Shown: positions 34,647-46,500, counted from the stretch's first letter. The stretch is 56,645 nt of DNA from Plasmopara viticola (GCA_001695595.3 MBPM02000224.1:1-56645), one strand, 5' to 3'. Numbers and translations: made by a program. The notes: generated by a model not told the origin, from the sequence alone.

Positions 34647-34657
34647 GGGTCGCGGCA
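34585..34657 (+). tRNA. tRNA-Phe-GAA: tRNA-Phe(GAA) copy 91
   Basis: Class GGG, trailer G. Confidence 0.9.
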
Positions 34658-34967
34658 CCTCGGGACATATTGTTCTGCACTGTGCTTGATTTTCGCTTTT
34701 GTTCCTCCTATTTATTGTGTCCGCCCATGGACCACGAGTATTCTTCTTCTGCCATCCAAATGTCTAAAACACTTAGTATTAACAAAATATACGATCCGCC
34801 TAGCTAACCTTTTTGATCGAGCATGTGCACGTCCAAGTAGTGTATGCGGTTGTAGTATTTGACTTTTTGAGTGCTGCAAGACGAATGGTATGTAGTAGAG
34901 ACTGCTTTTGCACGATGGAGATAAAATTACCAATATAGAGTGCCCTTGGTCGTACGACAATAGCGAC

Positions 34968-34984
34968 GCCTCGATAGCTCAGTT

Positions 34985-35028
<44 letters not shown>

Positions 35029-35039
35029 GGGTCGCGGCA
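34968..35039 (+). tRNA. tRNA-Phe-GAA: tRNA-Phe(GAA) copy 92
   Basis: Class GG-, the only one in block III. Trailer TA. Confidence 0.8.
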
Positions 35040-35348
35040 CCTCGGGACATATTGTTCTGCACTGTGCTTATTTTCGCTCTTGTTCCTCCTATTCATTGTG
35101 TCCGCCCATGGACCACGAGTATTCTTCTTCTGCCATCCAAATGTCTAAAACACTTAGTATTAACAAAATATACGATCCGCCTAGCTAACCTTTTTGATCG
35201 AGCATGTGCACGTCCAAGTAGTGTATGCGGTTGTAGTATTTGACTTTTTGAGTGCTGCAAGACGAATGGTATGTAGTAGAGACTGCTTTTGCACGATGGA
35301 GATAAAATTACCAATATAGAGTGCCCTTGGTCGTACGACAATAGCGAC

Positions 35349-35352
35349 GCCT

Positions 35353-35410
<58 letters not shown>

Positions 35411-35421
35411 GGGTCGCGGCA
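35349..35421 (+). tRNA. tRNA-Phe-GAA: tRNA-Phe(GAA) copy 93
   Basis: Class GGG, trailer TG. First T4 shifts to +40 (cgcttttg). Confidence 0.9.
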
Positions 35422-35731
35422 CCTCGGGACATATTGTTCTGCACTGTGCTTATGATTCGCTTTTGTTCCTCCTATTCATTGTGTCCGCCCATGGACCACG
35501 AGTATTCTTCTTCTGCCATCCAAATGTCTAAAACACTTAGTATTAACAAAATATACGATCCGCCTAGCTAACCTTTTTGATCGAGCATGTGCACGTCCAA
35601 GTAGTGTATGCGGTTGTAGTATTTGACTTTTTGAGTGCTGCAAGACGAATGGTATGTAGTAGAGACTGCTTTTGCACGATGGAGATAAAATTACCAATAT
35701 AGAGTGCCCTTGGTCGTACGACAATAGCGAC

Positions 35732-35735
35732 GCCT

Positions 35736-35793
<58 letters not shown>

Positions 35794-35804
35794 GGGTCGC
35801 GGCA
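35732..35804 (+). tRNA. tRNA-Phe-GAA: tRNA-Phe(GAA) copy 94
   Basis: Class GGG, trailer G. Confidence 0.9.
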
Positions 35805-36114
35805 CCTCGGGACATATTGTTCTGCACTGTGCTTGATTTTCGCTTTTGTTCCTCCTATTCATTGTGTCCGCCCATGGACCACGAGTATTCTTCTTCTGCC
35901 ATCCAAATGTCTAAAACACTTAGTATTAACAAAATATACGATCCGCCTAGCTAACCTTTTTGATCGAGCATGTGCACGTCCAAGTAGTGTATGCGGTTGT
36001 AGTATTTGACTTTTTGAGTGCTGCAAGACGAATGGTATGTAGTAGAGACTGCTTTTGCACGATGGAGATAAAATTACCAATATAGAGTGCCCTTGGTCGT
36101 ACGACAATAGCGAC

Positions 36115-36118
36115 GCCT

Positions 36119-36176
<58 letters not shown>

Positions 36177-36187
36177 GGGTCGCGGCA
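36115..36187 (+). tRNA. tRNA-Phe-GAA: tRNA-Phe(GAA) copy 95, no nearby T4
   Basis: Class GGG, trailer TG with cgctttg. No T4 close downstream; the next T-run of four or more is the T5 deep in the spacer. Confidence 0.88.
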
Positions 36188-36495
36188 CCTCGGACATATT
36201 GTTCTGCACTGTGCTTATGATTCGCTTTGTTCCTCCTATTCATTGTGTCCGCCCATGGACCACGAGTATTCTTCTTCTGCCATCCAAATGTCTAAAACAC
36301 TTAGTATTAACAAAATATACGATCCGCCTAGCTAACCTTTTTGATCGAGCATGTGCACGTCCAAGTAGTGTATGCGGTTGTAGTATTTGACTTTTTGAGT
36401 GCTGCAAGACGAATGGTATGTAGTAGAGACTGCTTTTGCACGATGGAGATAAAATTACCAATATAGAGTGCCCTTGGTCGTACGACAATAGCGAC

Positions 36496-36499
36496 GCCT

Positions 36500-36557
<58 letters not shown>

Positions 36558-36568
36558 GGGTCGCGGCA
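36496..36568 (+). tRNA. tRNA-Phe-GAA: tRNA-Phe(GAA) copy 96
   Basis: Class GGG, trailer G. Confidence 0.9.
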
Positions 36569-36877
36569 CCTCGGGACATATTGTTCTGCACTGTGCTTGA
36601 TTTTCGCTTTTGTTCCTCCTATTCATTGTGTCCGCCCATGGACCACGAGTATTCTTCTTCTGCCATCCAAATGTCTAAAACACTTAGTATTAACAAAATA
36701 TACGATCCGCCTAGCTAACCTTTTTGATCGAGCATGTGCACGTCCAAGTAGTGTATGCGGTTGTAGTATTTGACTTTTTGAGTGCTGCAAGACGAATGGT
36801 ATGTAGTAGAGACTGCTTTTGCACGATGGAGATAAATTACCAATATAGAGTGCCCTTGGTCGTACGACAATAGCGAC

Positions 36878-36881
36878 GCCT

Positions 36882-36939
<58 letters not shown>

Positions 36940-36949
36940 GGTCGCGGCA
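36878..36949 (+). tRNA. tRNA-Phe-GAA: tRNA-Phe copy 97, T-stem one base short
   Basis: GGG D-loop, 72 nt; CCCGGG reads CCCGG. Trailer cttattcgctttg lacks T4. Upstream flank has gataaatta, one A short. Confidence 0.65.
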
Positions 36950-37255
36950 CCTCGGGACATATTGTTCTGCACTGTGCTTATTCGCTTTGTTCCTCCTATT
37001 CATTGTGTCCGCCCATGGACCACGAGTATTCTTCTTCTGCCATCCAAATGTCTAAAACACTTAGTATTAACAAAATATACGATCCGCCTAGCTAACCTTT
37101 TTGATCGAGCATGTGCACGTCCAAGTAGTGTATGCGGTTGTAGTATTTGACTTTTTGAGTGCTGCAAGACGAATGGTATGTAGTAGAGACTGCTTTTGCA
37201 CGATGGAGATAAAATTACCAATATAGAGTGCCCTTGGTCGTACGACAATAGCGAC

Positions 37256-37259
37256 GCCT

Positions 37260-37317
<58 letters not shown>

Positions 37318-37328
37318 GGGTCGCGGCA
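37256..37328 (+). tRNA. tRNA-Phe-GAA: tRNA-Phe(GAA) copy 98
   Basis: Class GGG, trailer TA with cgctttg. Confidence 0.9.
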
Positions 37329-37636
37329 CCTCGGGACATATTGTTCTGCACTGTGCTTATTTTCGCTTTGTTCCTCCTATTCATTGTGTCCGCCCATGGA
37401 CCACGAGTATTCTTCTTCTGCCATCCAAATGTCTAAAACACTTAGTATTAACAAAATATACGATCCGCCTAGCTAACCTTTTTGATCGAGCATGTGCACG
37501 TCCAAGTAGTGTATGCGGTTGTAGTATTTGACTTTTTGAGTGCTGCAAGACGAATGGTATGTAGTAGAGACTGCTTTTGCACGATGGAGATAAAATTACC
37601 AATATAGAGTGCCCTTGGTCGTACGACAATAGCGAC

Positions 37637-37640
37637 GCCT

Positions 37641-37698
<58 letters not shown>

Positions 37699-37709
37699 GG
37701 GTCGCGGCA
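37637..37709 (+). tRNA. tRNA-Phe-GAA: tRNA-Phe(GAA) copy 99
   Basis: Class GGG, trailer G. Confidence 0.9.
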
Positions 37710-38019
37710 CCTCGGGACATATTGTTCTGCACTGTGCTTGATTTTCGCTTTTGTTCCTCCTATTCATTGTGTCCGCCCATGGACCACGAGTATTCTTCTT
37801 CTGCCATCCAAATGTCTAAAACACTTAGTATTAACAAAATATACGATCCGCCTAGCTAACCTTTTTGATCGAGCATGTGCACGTCCAAGTAGTGTATGCG
37901 GTTGTAGTATTTGACTTTTTGAGTGCTGCAAGACGAATGGTATGTAGTAGAGACTGCTTTTGCACGATGGAGATAAAATTACCAATATAGAGTGCCCTTG
38001 GTCGTACGACAATAGCGAC

Positions 38020-38023
38020 GCCT

Positions 38024-38081
<58 letters not shown>

Positions 38082-38092
38082 GGGTCGCGGCA
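38020..38092 (+). tRNA. tRNA-Phe-GAA: tRNA-Phe(GAA) copy 100
   Basis: Class GGG, trailer G. Confidence 0.9.
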
Positions 38093-38402
38093 CCTCGGGA
38101 CATATTGTTCTGCACTGTGCTTGATTTTCGCTTTTGTTCCTCCTATTCATTGTGTCCGCCCATGGACCACGAGTATTCTTCTTCTGCCATCCAAATGTCT
38201 AAAACACTTAGTATTAACAAAATATACGATCCGCCTAGCTAACCTTTTTGATCGAGCATGTGCACGTCCAAGTAGTGTATGCGGTTGTAGTATTTGACTT
38301 TTTGAGTGCTGCAAGACGAATGGTATGTAGTAGAGACTGCTTTTGCACGATGGAGATAAAATTACCAATATAGAGTGCCCTTGGTCGTACGACAATAGCG
38401 AC

Positions 38403-38406
38403 GCCT

Positions 38407-38464
<58 letters not shown>

Positions 38465-38475
38465 GGGTCGCGGCA
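38403..38475 (+). tRNA. tRNA-Phe-GAA: tRNA-Phe(GAA) copy 101
   Basis: Class GGG, trailer TG. Confidence 0.9.
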
Positions 38476-38785
38476 CCTCGGGACATATTGTTCTGCACTG
38501 TGCTTATGATTCGCTTTTGTTCCTCCTATTCATTGTGTCCGCCCATGGACCACGAGTATTCTTCTTCTGCCATCCAAATGTCTAAAACACTTAGTATTAA
38601 CAAAATATACGATCCGCCTAGCTAACCTTTTTGATCGAGCATGTGCACGTCCAAGTAGTGTATGCGGTTGTAGTATTTGACTTTTTGAGTGCTGCAAGAC
38701 GAATGGTATGTAGTAGAGACTGCTTTTGCACGATGGAGATAAAATTACCAATATAGAGTGCCCTTGGTCGTACGACAATAGCGAC

Positions 38786-38808
38786 GCCTCGATAGCTCAG
38801 TTGGGAGT

Positions 38809-38848
<40 letters not shown>

Positions 38849-38859
38849 GGGTCGCGGCA
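38786..38859 (+). tRNA. tRNA-Phe-GAA: tRNA-Phe copy 102, D-stem insertion
   Basis: 74 nt. GGGAGTAGC has an extra T inside the 3' D-stem strand. Trailer TG. A rare insertion within the homogeneous block III. Confidence 0.65.
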
Positions 38860-39169
38860 CCTCGGGACATATTGTTCTGCACTGTGCTTATGATTCGCTT
38901 TTGTTCCTCCTATTCATTGTGTCCGCCCATGGACCACGAGTATTCTTCTTCTGCCATCCAAATGTCTAAAACACTTAGTATTAACAAAATATACGATCCG
39001 CCTAGCTAACCTTTTTGATCGAGCATGTGCACGTCCAAGTAGTGTATGCGGTTGTAGTATTTGACTTTTTGAGTGCTGCAAGACGAATGGTATGTAGTAG
39101 AGACTGCTTTTGCACGATGGAGATAAAATTACCAATATAGAGTGCCCTTGGTCGTACGACAATAGCGAC

Positions 39170-39173
39170 GCCT

Positions 39174-39231
<58 letters not shown>

Positions 39232-39242
39232 GGGTCGCGGCA
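39170..39242 (+). tRNA. tRNA-Phe-GAA: tRNA-Phe(GAA) copy 103
   Basis: Class GGG, trailer G. Confidence 0.9.
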
Positions 39243-39552
39243 CCTCGGGACATATTGTTCTGCACTGTGCTTGATTTTCGCTTTTGTTCCTCCTATTCAT
39301 TGTGTCCGCCCATGGACCACGAGTATTCTTCTTCTGCCATCCAAATGTCTAAAACACTTAGTATTAACAAAATATACGATCCGCCTAGCTAACCTTTTTG
39401 ATCGAGCATGTGCACGTCCAAGTAGTGTATGCGGTTGTAGTATTTGACTTTTTGAGTGCTGCAAGACGAATGGTATGTAGTAGAGACTGCTTTTGCACGA
39501 TGGAGATAAAATTACCAATATAGAGTGCCCTTGGTCGTACGACAATAGCGAC

Positions 39553-39556
39553 GCCT

Positions 39557-39614
<58 letters not shown>

Positions 39615-39625
39615 GGGTCGCGGCA
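39553..39625 (+). tRNA. tRNA-Phe-GAA: tRNA-Phe(GAA) copy 104
   Basis: Class GGG, trailer G. Confidence 0.9.
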
Positions 39626-39935
39626 CCTCGGGACATATTGTTCTGCACTGTGCTTGATTTTCGCTTTTGTTCCTCCTATTCATTGTGTCCGCCCATGGAC
39701 CACGAGTATTCTTCTTCTGCCATCCAAATGTCTAAAACACTTAGTATTAACAAAATATACGATCCGCCTAGCTAACCTTTTTGATCGAGCATGTGCACGT
39801 CCAAGTAGTGTATGCGGTTGTAGTATTTGACTTTTTGAGTGCTGCAAGACGAATGGTATGTAGTAGAGACTGCTTTTGCACGATGGAGATAAAATTACCA
39901 ATATAGAGTGCCCTTGGTCGTACGACAATAGCGAC

Positions 39936-39939
39936 GCCT

Positions 39940-39997
<58 letters not shown>

Positions 39998-40008
39998 GGG
40001 TCGCGGCA
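39936..40008 (+). tRNA. tRNA-Phe-GAA: tRNA-Phe(GAA) copy 105
   Basis: Class GGG, trailer TA with cgctttg. Confidence 0.9.
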
Positions 40009-40316
40009 CCTCGGGACATATTGTTCTGCACTGTGCTTATTTTCGCTTTGTTCCTCCTATTCATTGTGTCCGCCCATGGACCACGAGTATTCTTCTTCTG
40101 CCATCCAAATGTCTAAAACACTTAGTATTAACAAAATATACGATCCGCCTAGCTAACCTTTTTGATCGAGCATGTGCACGTCCAAGTAGTGTATGCGGTT
40201 GTAGTATTTGACTTTTTGAGTGCTGCAAGACGAATGGTATGTAGTAGAGACTGCTTTTGCACGATGGAGATAAAATTACCAATATAGAGTGCCCTTGGTC
40301 GTACGACAATAGCGAC

Positions 40317-40320
40317 GCCT

Positions 40321-40378
<58 letters not shown>

Positions 40379-40389
40379 GGGTCGCGGCA
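40317..40389 (+). tRNA. tRNA-Phe-GAA: tRNA-Phe(GAA) copy 106
   Basis: Class GGG, trailer G. Confidence 0.9.
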
Positions 40390-40699
40390 CCTCGGGACAT
40401 ATTGTTCTGCACTGTGCTTGATTTTCGCTTTTGTTCCTCCTATTCATTGTGTCCGCCCATGGACCACGAGTATTCTTCTTCTGCCATCCAAATGTCTAAA
40501 ACACTTAGTATTAACAAAATATACGATCCGCCTAGCTAACCTTTTTGATCGAGCATGTGCACGTCCAAGTAGTGTATGCGGTTGTAGTATTTGACTTTTT
40601 GAGTGCTGCAAGACGAATGGTATGTAGTAGAGACTGCTTTTGCACGATGGAGATAAAATTACCAATATAGAGTGCCCTTGGTCGTACGACAATAGCGAC

Positions 40700-40703
40700 G
40701 CCT

Positions 40704-40761
<58 letters not shown>

Positions 40762-40772
40762 GGGTCGCGGCA
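40700..40772 (+). tRNA. tRNA-Phe-GAA: tRNA-Phe(GAA) copy 107
   Basis: Class GGG, trailer cttattttt (T5). Confidence 0.9.
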
Positions 40773-41082
40773 CCTCGGGACATATTGTTCTGCACTGTGC
40801 TTATTTTTCGCTTTTGTTCCTCCTATTCATTGTGTCCGCCCATGGACCACGAGTATTCTTCTTCTGCCATCCAAATGTCTAAAACACTTAGTATTAACAA
40901 AATATACGATCCGCCTAGCTAACCTTTTTGATCGAGCATGTGCACGTCCAAGTAGTGTATGCGGTTGTAGTATTTGACTTTTTGAGTGCTGCAAGACGAA
41001 TGGTATGTAGTAGAGACTGCTTTTGCACGATGGAGATAAAATTACCAATATAGAGTGCCCTTGGTCGTACGACAATAGCGAC

Positions 41083-41086
41083 GCCT

Positions 41087-41144
<58 letters not shown>

Positions 41145-41155
41145 GGGTCGCGGCA
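41083..41155 (+). tRNA. tRNA-Phe-GAA: tRNA-Phe(GAA) copy 108
   Basis: Class GGG, trailer TG. Confidence 0.9.
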
Positions 41156-41465
41156 CCTCGGGACATATTGTTCTGCACTGTGCTTATGATTCGCTTTTGT
41201 TCCTCCTATTCATTGTGTCCGCCCATGGACCACGAGTATTCTTCTTCTGCCATCCAAATGTCTAAAACACTTAGTATTAACAAAATATACGATCCGCCTA
41301 GCTAACCTTTTTGATCGAGCATGTGCACGTCCAAGTAGTGTATGCGGTTGTAGTATTTGACTTTTTGAGTGCTGCAAGACGAATGGTATGTAGTAGAGAC
41401 TGCTTTTGCACGATGGAGATAAAATTACCAATATAGAGTGCCCTTGGTCGTACGACAATAGCGAC

Positions 41466-41469
41466 GCCT

Positions 41470-41527
<58 letters not shown>

Positions 41528-41538
41528 GGGTCGCGGCA
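41466..41538 (+). tRNA. tRNA-Phe-GAA: tRNA-Phe(GAA) copy 109
   Basis: Class GGG, trailer cttattttt (T5). Confidence 0.9.
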
Positions 41539-41848
41539 CCTCGGGACATATTGTTCTGCACTGTGCTTATTTTTCGCTTTTGTTCCTCCTATTCATTGTG
41601 TCCGCCCATGGACCACGAGTATTCTTCTTCTGCCATCCAAATGTCTAAAACACTTAGTATTAACAAAATATACGATCCGCCTAGCTAACCTTTTTGATCG
41701 AGCATGTGCACGTCCAAGTAGTGTATGCGGTTGTAGTATTTGACTTTTTGAGTGCTGCAAGACGAATGGTATGTAGTAGAGACTGCTTTTGCACGATGGA
41801 GATAAAATTACCAATATAGAGTGCCCTTGGTCGTACGACAATAGCGAC

Positions 41849-41852
41849 GCCT

Positions 41853-41910
<58 letters not shown>

Positions 41911-41921
41911 GGGTCGCGGCA
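41849..41921 (+). tRNA. tRNA-Phe-GAA: tRNA-Phe(GAA) copy 110
   Basis: Class GGG, trailer TA. Confidence 0.9.
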
Positions 41922-42230
41922 CCTCGGGACATATTGTTCTGCACTGTGCTTATTTTCGCTTTTGTTCCTCCTATTCATTGTGTCCGCCCATGGACCACGA
42001 GTATTCTTCTTCTGCCATCCAAATGTCTAAAACACTTAGTATTAACAAAATATACGATCCGCCTAGCTAACCTTTTTGATCGAGCATGTGCACGTCCAAG
42101 TAGTGTATGCGGTTGTAGTATTTGACTTTTTGAGTGCTGCAAGACGAATGGTATGTAGTAGAGACTGCTTTTGCACGATGGAGATAAAATTACCAATATA
42201 GAGTGCCCTTGGTCGTACGACAATAGCGAC

Positions 42231-42234
42231 GCCT

Positions 42235-42292
<58 letters not shown>

Positions 42293-42303
42293 GGGTCGCG
42301 GCA
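42231..42303 (+). tRNA. tRNA-Phe-GAA: tRNA-Phe(GAA) copy 111
   Basis: Class GGG, trailer G. First of four successive GGG/G units. Confidence 0.9.
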
Positions 42304-42613
42304 CCTCGGGACATATTGTTCTGCACTGTGCTTGATTTTCGCTTTTGTTCCTCCTATTCATTGTGTCCGCCCATGGACCACGAGTATTCTTCTTCTGCCA
42401 TCCAAATGTCTAAAACACTTAGTATTAACAAAATATACGATCCGCCTAGCTAACCTTTTTGATCGAGCATGTGCACGTCCAAGTAGTGTATGCGGTTGTA
42501 GTATTTGACTTTTTGAGTGCTGCAAGACGAATGGTATGTAGTAGAGACTGCTTTTGCACGATGGAGATAAAATTACCAATATAGAGTGCCCTTGGTCGTA
42601 CGACAATAGCGAC

Positions 42614-42617
42614 GCCT

Positions 42618-42675
<58 letters not shown>

Positions 42676-42686
42676 GGGTCGCGGCA
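42614..42686 (+). tRNA. tRNA-Phe-GAA: tRNA-Phe(GAA) copy 112
   Basis: Class GGG, trailer G. Confidence 0.9.
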
Positions 42687-42996
42687 CCTCGGGACATATT
42701 GTTCTGCACTGTGCTTGATTTTCGCTTTTGTTCCTCCTATTCATTGTGTCCGCCCATGGACCACGAGTATTCTTCTTCTGCCATCCAAATGTCTAAAACA
42801 CTTAGTATTAACAAAATATACGATCCGCCTAGCTAACCTTTTTGATCGAGCATGTGCACGTCCAAGTAGTGTATGCGGTTGTAGTATTTGACTTTTTGAG
42901 TGCTGCAAGACGAATGGTATGTAGTAGAGACTGCTTTTGCACGATGGAGATAAAATTACCAATATAGAGTGCCCTTGGTCGTACGACAATAGCGAC

Positions 42997-43000
42997 GCCT

Positions 43001-43058
<58 letters not shown>

Positions 43059-43069
43059 GGGTCGCGGCA
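42997..43069 (+). tRNA. tRNA-Phe-GAA: tRNA-Phe(GAA) copy 113
   Basis: Class GGG, trailer G. Confidence 0.9.
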
Positions 43070-43379
43070 CCTCGGGACATATTGTTCTGCACTGTGCTTG
43101 ATTTTCGCTTTTGTTCCTCCTATTCATTGTGTCCGCCCATGGACCACGAGTATTCTTCTTCTGCCATCCAAATGTCTAAAACACTTAGTATTAACAAAAT
43201 ATACGATCCGCCTAGCTAACCTTTTTGATCGAGCATGTGCACGTCCAAGTAGTGTATGCGGTTGTAGTATTTGACTTTTTGAGTGCTGCAAGACGAATGG
43301 TATGTAGTAGAGACTGCTTTTGCACGATGGAGATAAAATTACCAATATAGAGTGCCCTTGGTCGTACGACAATAGCGAC

Positions 43380-43383
43380 GCCT

Positions 43384-43441
<58 letters not shown>

Positions 43442-43452
43442 GGGTCGCGGCA
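43380..43452 (+). tRNA. tRNA-Phe-GAA: tRNA-Phe(GAA) copy 114
   Basis: Class GGG, trailer G. Confidence 0.9.
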
Positions 43453-43762
43453 CCTCGGGACATATTGTTCTGCACTGTGCTTGATTTTCGCTTTTGTTCC
43501 TCCTATTCATTGTGTCCGCCCATGGACCACGAGTATTCTTCTTCTGCCATCCAAATGTCTAAAACACTTAGTATTAACAAAATATACGATCCGCCTAGCT
43601 AACCTTTTTGATCGAGCATGTGCACGTCCAAGTAGTGTATGCGGTTGTAGTATTTGACTTTTTGAGTGCTGCAAGACGAATGGTATGTAGTAGAGACTGC
43701 TTTTGCACGATGGAGATAAAATTACCAATATAGAGTGCCCTTGGTCGTACGACAATAGCGAC

Positions 43763-43766
43763 GCCT

Positions 43767-43824
<58 letters not shown>

Positions 43825-43835
43825 GGGTCGCGGCA
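43763..43835 (+). tRNA. tRNA-Phe-GAA: tRNA-Phe(GAA) copy 115
   Basis: Class GGG, trailer TG, followed by ctattattg: end of block III. Confidence 0.9.
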
Positions 43836-44144
43836 CCTCGGGACATATTGTTCTGCACTGTGCTTATGATTCGCTTTTGTTCCTCCTATTATTGTGTCCG
43901 CCCATGGACCACGAGTATTCTTCTTCTGCCATCCAAATGTCTAAAACACTTAGTATTAACAAAATATACGATCCGCCTAGCTAACCTTTTTGATCGAGCA
44001 TGTGCACGTCCAAGTAGTGTATGCGGTTGTAGTATTTGACTTTTTGAGTGCTGCAAGACGAATGGTATGTAGTAGAGACTGCTTTTGCACGATGGAGATT
44101 AAATTACCAATATAGAGTGCCCTTGGTCGTACGACAATAGCGAC

Positions 44145-44161
44145 GCCTCGATAGCTCAGTT

Positions 44162-44205
<44 letters not shown>

Positions 44206-44215
44206 GGTCGCGGCA
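44145..44215 (+). tRNA. tRNA-Phe-GAA: tRNA-Phe copy 116, T-stem one base short
   Basis: GG- D-loop and CCCGG in place of CCCGGG, 71 nt. Trailer d. Upstream flank has the minor gagattaaatt form also seen before copies 1 and 142. Confidence 0.6.
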
Positions 44216-44523
44216 CCTCGGGACATATTGTTCTGCACTGTGCTAATTTTCGCTCTTGTTCCTCCTATTTATTGTGTCCGCCATGGACCACGAGTATTCT
44301 TCTTCTGCCATCCAAATGTCTAAAACACTTAGTATTAACAAAATATACGATCCGCCTAGCTAACCTTTTTGATCGAGCATGTGCACGTCCAAGTAGTGTA
44401 TGCGGTTGTAGTATTTGACTTTTTGAGTGCTGCAAGACGAATGGTATGTAGTAGAGACTGCTTTTGCACGATGGAGATAAAATTACCAATATAGAGTGCC
44501 CTTGGTCGTACGACAATAGCGAC

Positions 44524-44527
44524 GCCT

Positions 44528-44585
<58 letters not shown>

Positions 44586-44596
44586 GGGTCGCGGCA
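44524..44596 (+). tRNA. tRNA-Phe-GAA: tRNA-Phe(GAA) copy 117
   Basis: Class GGG, trailer C but still tattcattg: a mosaic of block II and III spacer types. Confidence 0.9.
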
Positions 44597-44905
44597 CCTC
44601 GGGACATATTGTTCTGCACTGTGCTCAATTTTCGCTCTTGTTCCTCCTATTCATTGTGTCCGCCCATGGACCACGAGTATTCTTCTTCTGCCATCCAAAT
44701 GTCTAAAACACTTAGTAGTAACAAATATACGATCCGCCTAGCTAACCTTTTTGATCGAGCATGTGCACGTCCAAGTAGTGTATGCGGTTGTAGTCTTTGA
44801 CTTTTTGAGTGCTGCAAGACGAATGGTATGTAGTAGAGACTGCTTTTGCACGATGGAGATAAAATTACCAATATAGAGTGCCCTTGGTCGTACGACAATA
44901 GCGAC

Positions 44906-44924
44906 GCCTCGATAGCTCAGTTGA

Positions 44925-44967
<43 letters not shown>

Positions 44968-44978
44968 GGGTCGCGGCA
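44906..44978 (+). tRNA. tRNA-Phe-GAA: tRNA-Phe(GAA) copy 118, G19A
   Basis: Class GAG, trailer T. Upstream gtagtctttg. Confidence 0.72.
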
Positions 44979-45288
44979 CCTCGGGACATATTGTTCTGCA
45001 CTGTGCTTAATTTTCGCTCTTGTTCCTCCTATTTATTGTGTCCGCCCATGGACCACGAGTATTCTTCTTCTGCCATCCAAATGTCTAAAACACTTAGTAT
45101 TAACAAAATATACGATCCGCCTAGCTAACCTTTTTGATCGAGCATGTGCACGTCCAAGTAGTGTATGCGGTTGTAGTATTTGACTTTTTGAGTGCTGCAA
45201 GACGAATGGTATGTAGTAGAGACTGCTTTTGCACGATGGAGATAAAATTACCAATATAGAGTGCCCTTGGTCGTACGACAATAGCGAC

Positions 45289-45305
45289 GCCTCGATAGCT
45301 CAGTT

Positions 45306-45349
<44 letters not shown>

Positions 45350-45360
45350 GGGTCGCGGCA
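45289..45360 (+). tRNA. tRNA-Phe-GAA: tRNA-Phe(GAA) copy 119
   Basis: Class GG-, trailer d. Confidence 0.8.
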
Positions 45361-45668
45361 CCTCGGGACATATTGTTCTGCACTGTGCTAATTTTCGCTC
45401 TTGTTCCTCCTATTTATTGTGTCCGCCCATGGACCACGAGTATTCTTCTTCTGCCATCCAAATGTCTAAAACACTTAGTATTAACAAAATATACGATCCG
45501 CCTAGCTAACCTTTTTGATCGAGCATGTGCACGTCCAAGTAGTGTATGCGGTTGTAGTTTTGACTTTTTGAGTGCTGCAAGACGAATGGTATGTAGTAGA
45601 GACTGCTTTTGCACGATGGAGATAAAATTACCAATATAGAGTGCCCTTGGTCGTACGACAATAGCGAC

Positions 45669-45687
45669 GCCTCGATAGCTCAGTTGA

Positions 45688-45730
<43 letters not shown>

Positions 45731-45740
45731 GGTCGCGGCA
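45669..45740 (+). tRNA. tRNA-Phe-GAA: tRNA-Phe copy 120, G19A and T-stem loss
   Basis: GAG D-loop, CCCGG, 72 nt, trailer d. Upstream gtagttttg lacks the A/C variable base. Confidence 0.55.
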
Positions 45741-46047
45741 CCTCGGGACATATTGTTCTGCACTGTGCTAATTTTTGCTCTTGTTCCTCCTATTTATTGT
45801 GTCCGCCCATGGACCACGAGTATTCTTCTTCTGCCATCCAAATGTCTAAAACACTTAGTATTAACAAAATATACGATCCGCCTAGCTAACCTTTTTGATC
45901 GAGCATGTGCACGTCCAAGTAGTGTATGCGGTTGTAGTTTGACTTTTTGAGTGCTGCAAGACGAATGGTATGTAGTAGAGACTGCTTTTGCACGATGGAG
46001 ATAAAATTACCAATATAGAGTGCCCTTGGTCGTACGACAATAGCGAC

Positions 46048-46051
46048 GCCT

Positions 46052-46109
<58 letters not shown>

Positions 46110-46120
46110 GGGTCGCGGCA
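46048..46120 (+). tRNA. tRNA-Phe-GAA: tRNA-Phe(GAA) copy 121
   Basis: Class GGG, trailer T. The bases after the gene read cctgttgatattg, not cctcgggacatattg. Confidence 0.88.
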
Positions 46121-46427
46121 CCTGTTGATATTGTTCTGCACTGTGCTTAATTTTCGCTCTTGTTCCTCCTATTTATTGTGTCCGCCCATGGACCACGAGT
46201 ATTCTTCTTCTGCCATCCAAATGTCTAAAACACTTAGTATTAACAAAATATACGATCCGCTAGCTAACCTTTTTGATCGAGCATGTGCACGTCCAAGTAG
46301 TGTATGCGGTTGTAGTATTTGACTTTTTGAGTGCTGCAAGACGAATGGTATGTAGTAGAGACTGCTTTTGCACGATGGAGATAAAATTACCAATATAGAG
46401 TGCCCTTGGTCGTACGACAATAGCGAC

Positions 46428-46446
46428 GCCTCGATAGCTCAGTTGA

Positions 46447-46489
<43 letters not shown>

Positions 46490-46500
46490 GGGTCGCGGCA
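46428..46500 (+). tRNA. tRNA-Phe-GAA: tRNA-Phe(GAA) copy 122, G19A
   Basis: Class GAG, trailer d. Confidence 0.7.

Larger units (their letters stand above)
33511..44144 (+). repeat. Array block III: homogenised subfamily
   Basis: Units 89-115 with their trailers. Most spacers here change cgctcttg to cgcttttg (or cgctttg) and tatttattg to tattcattg, and trailers are G, TA or TG types. The D-loop is GGG in every copy except 92. No GAG copy occurs. The transition is gradual over copies 88-92 and ends at copy 116. This looks like a locally amplified and homogenised family inside the larger array. The trailer variants all read as deletions of the longest form, cttatgattttcgc after copy 90. Confidence 0.85.
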
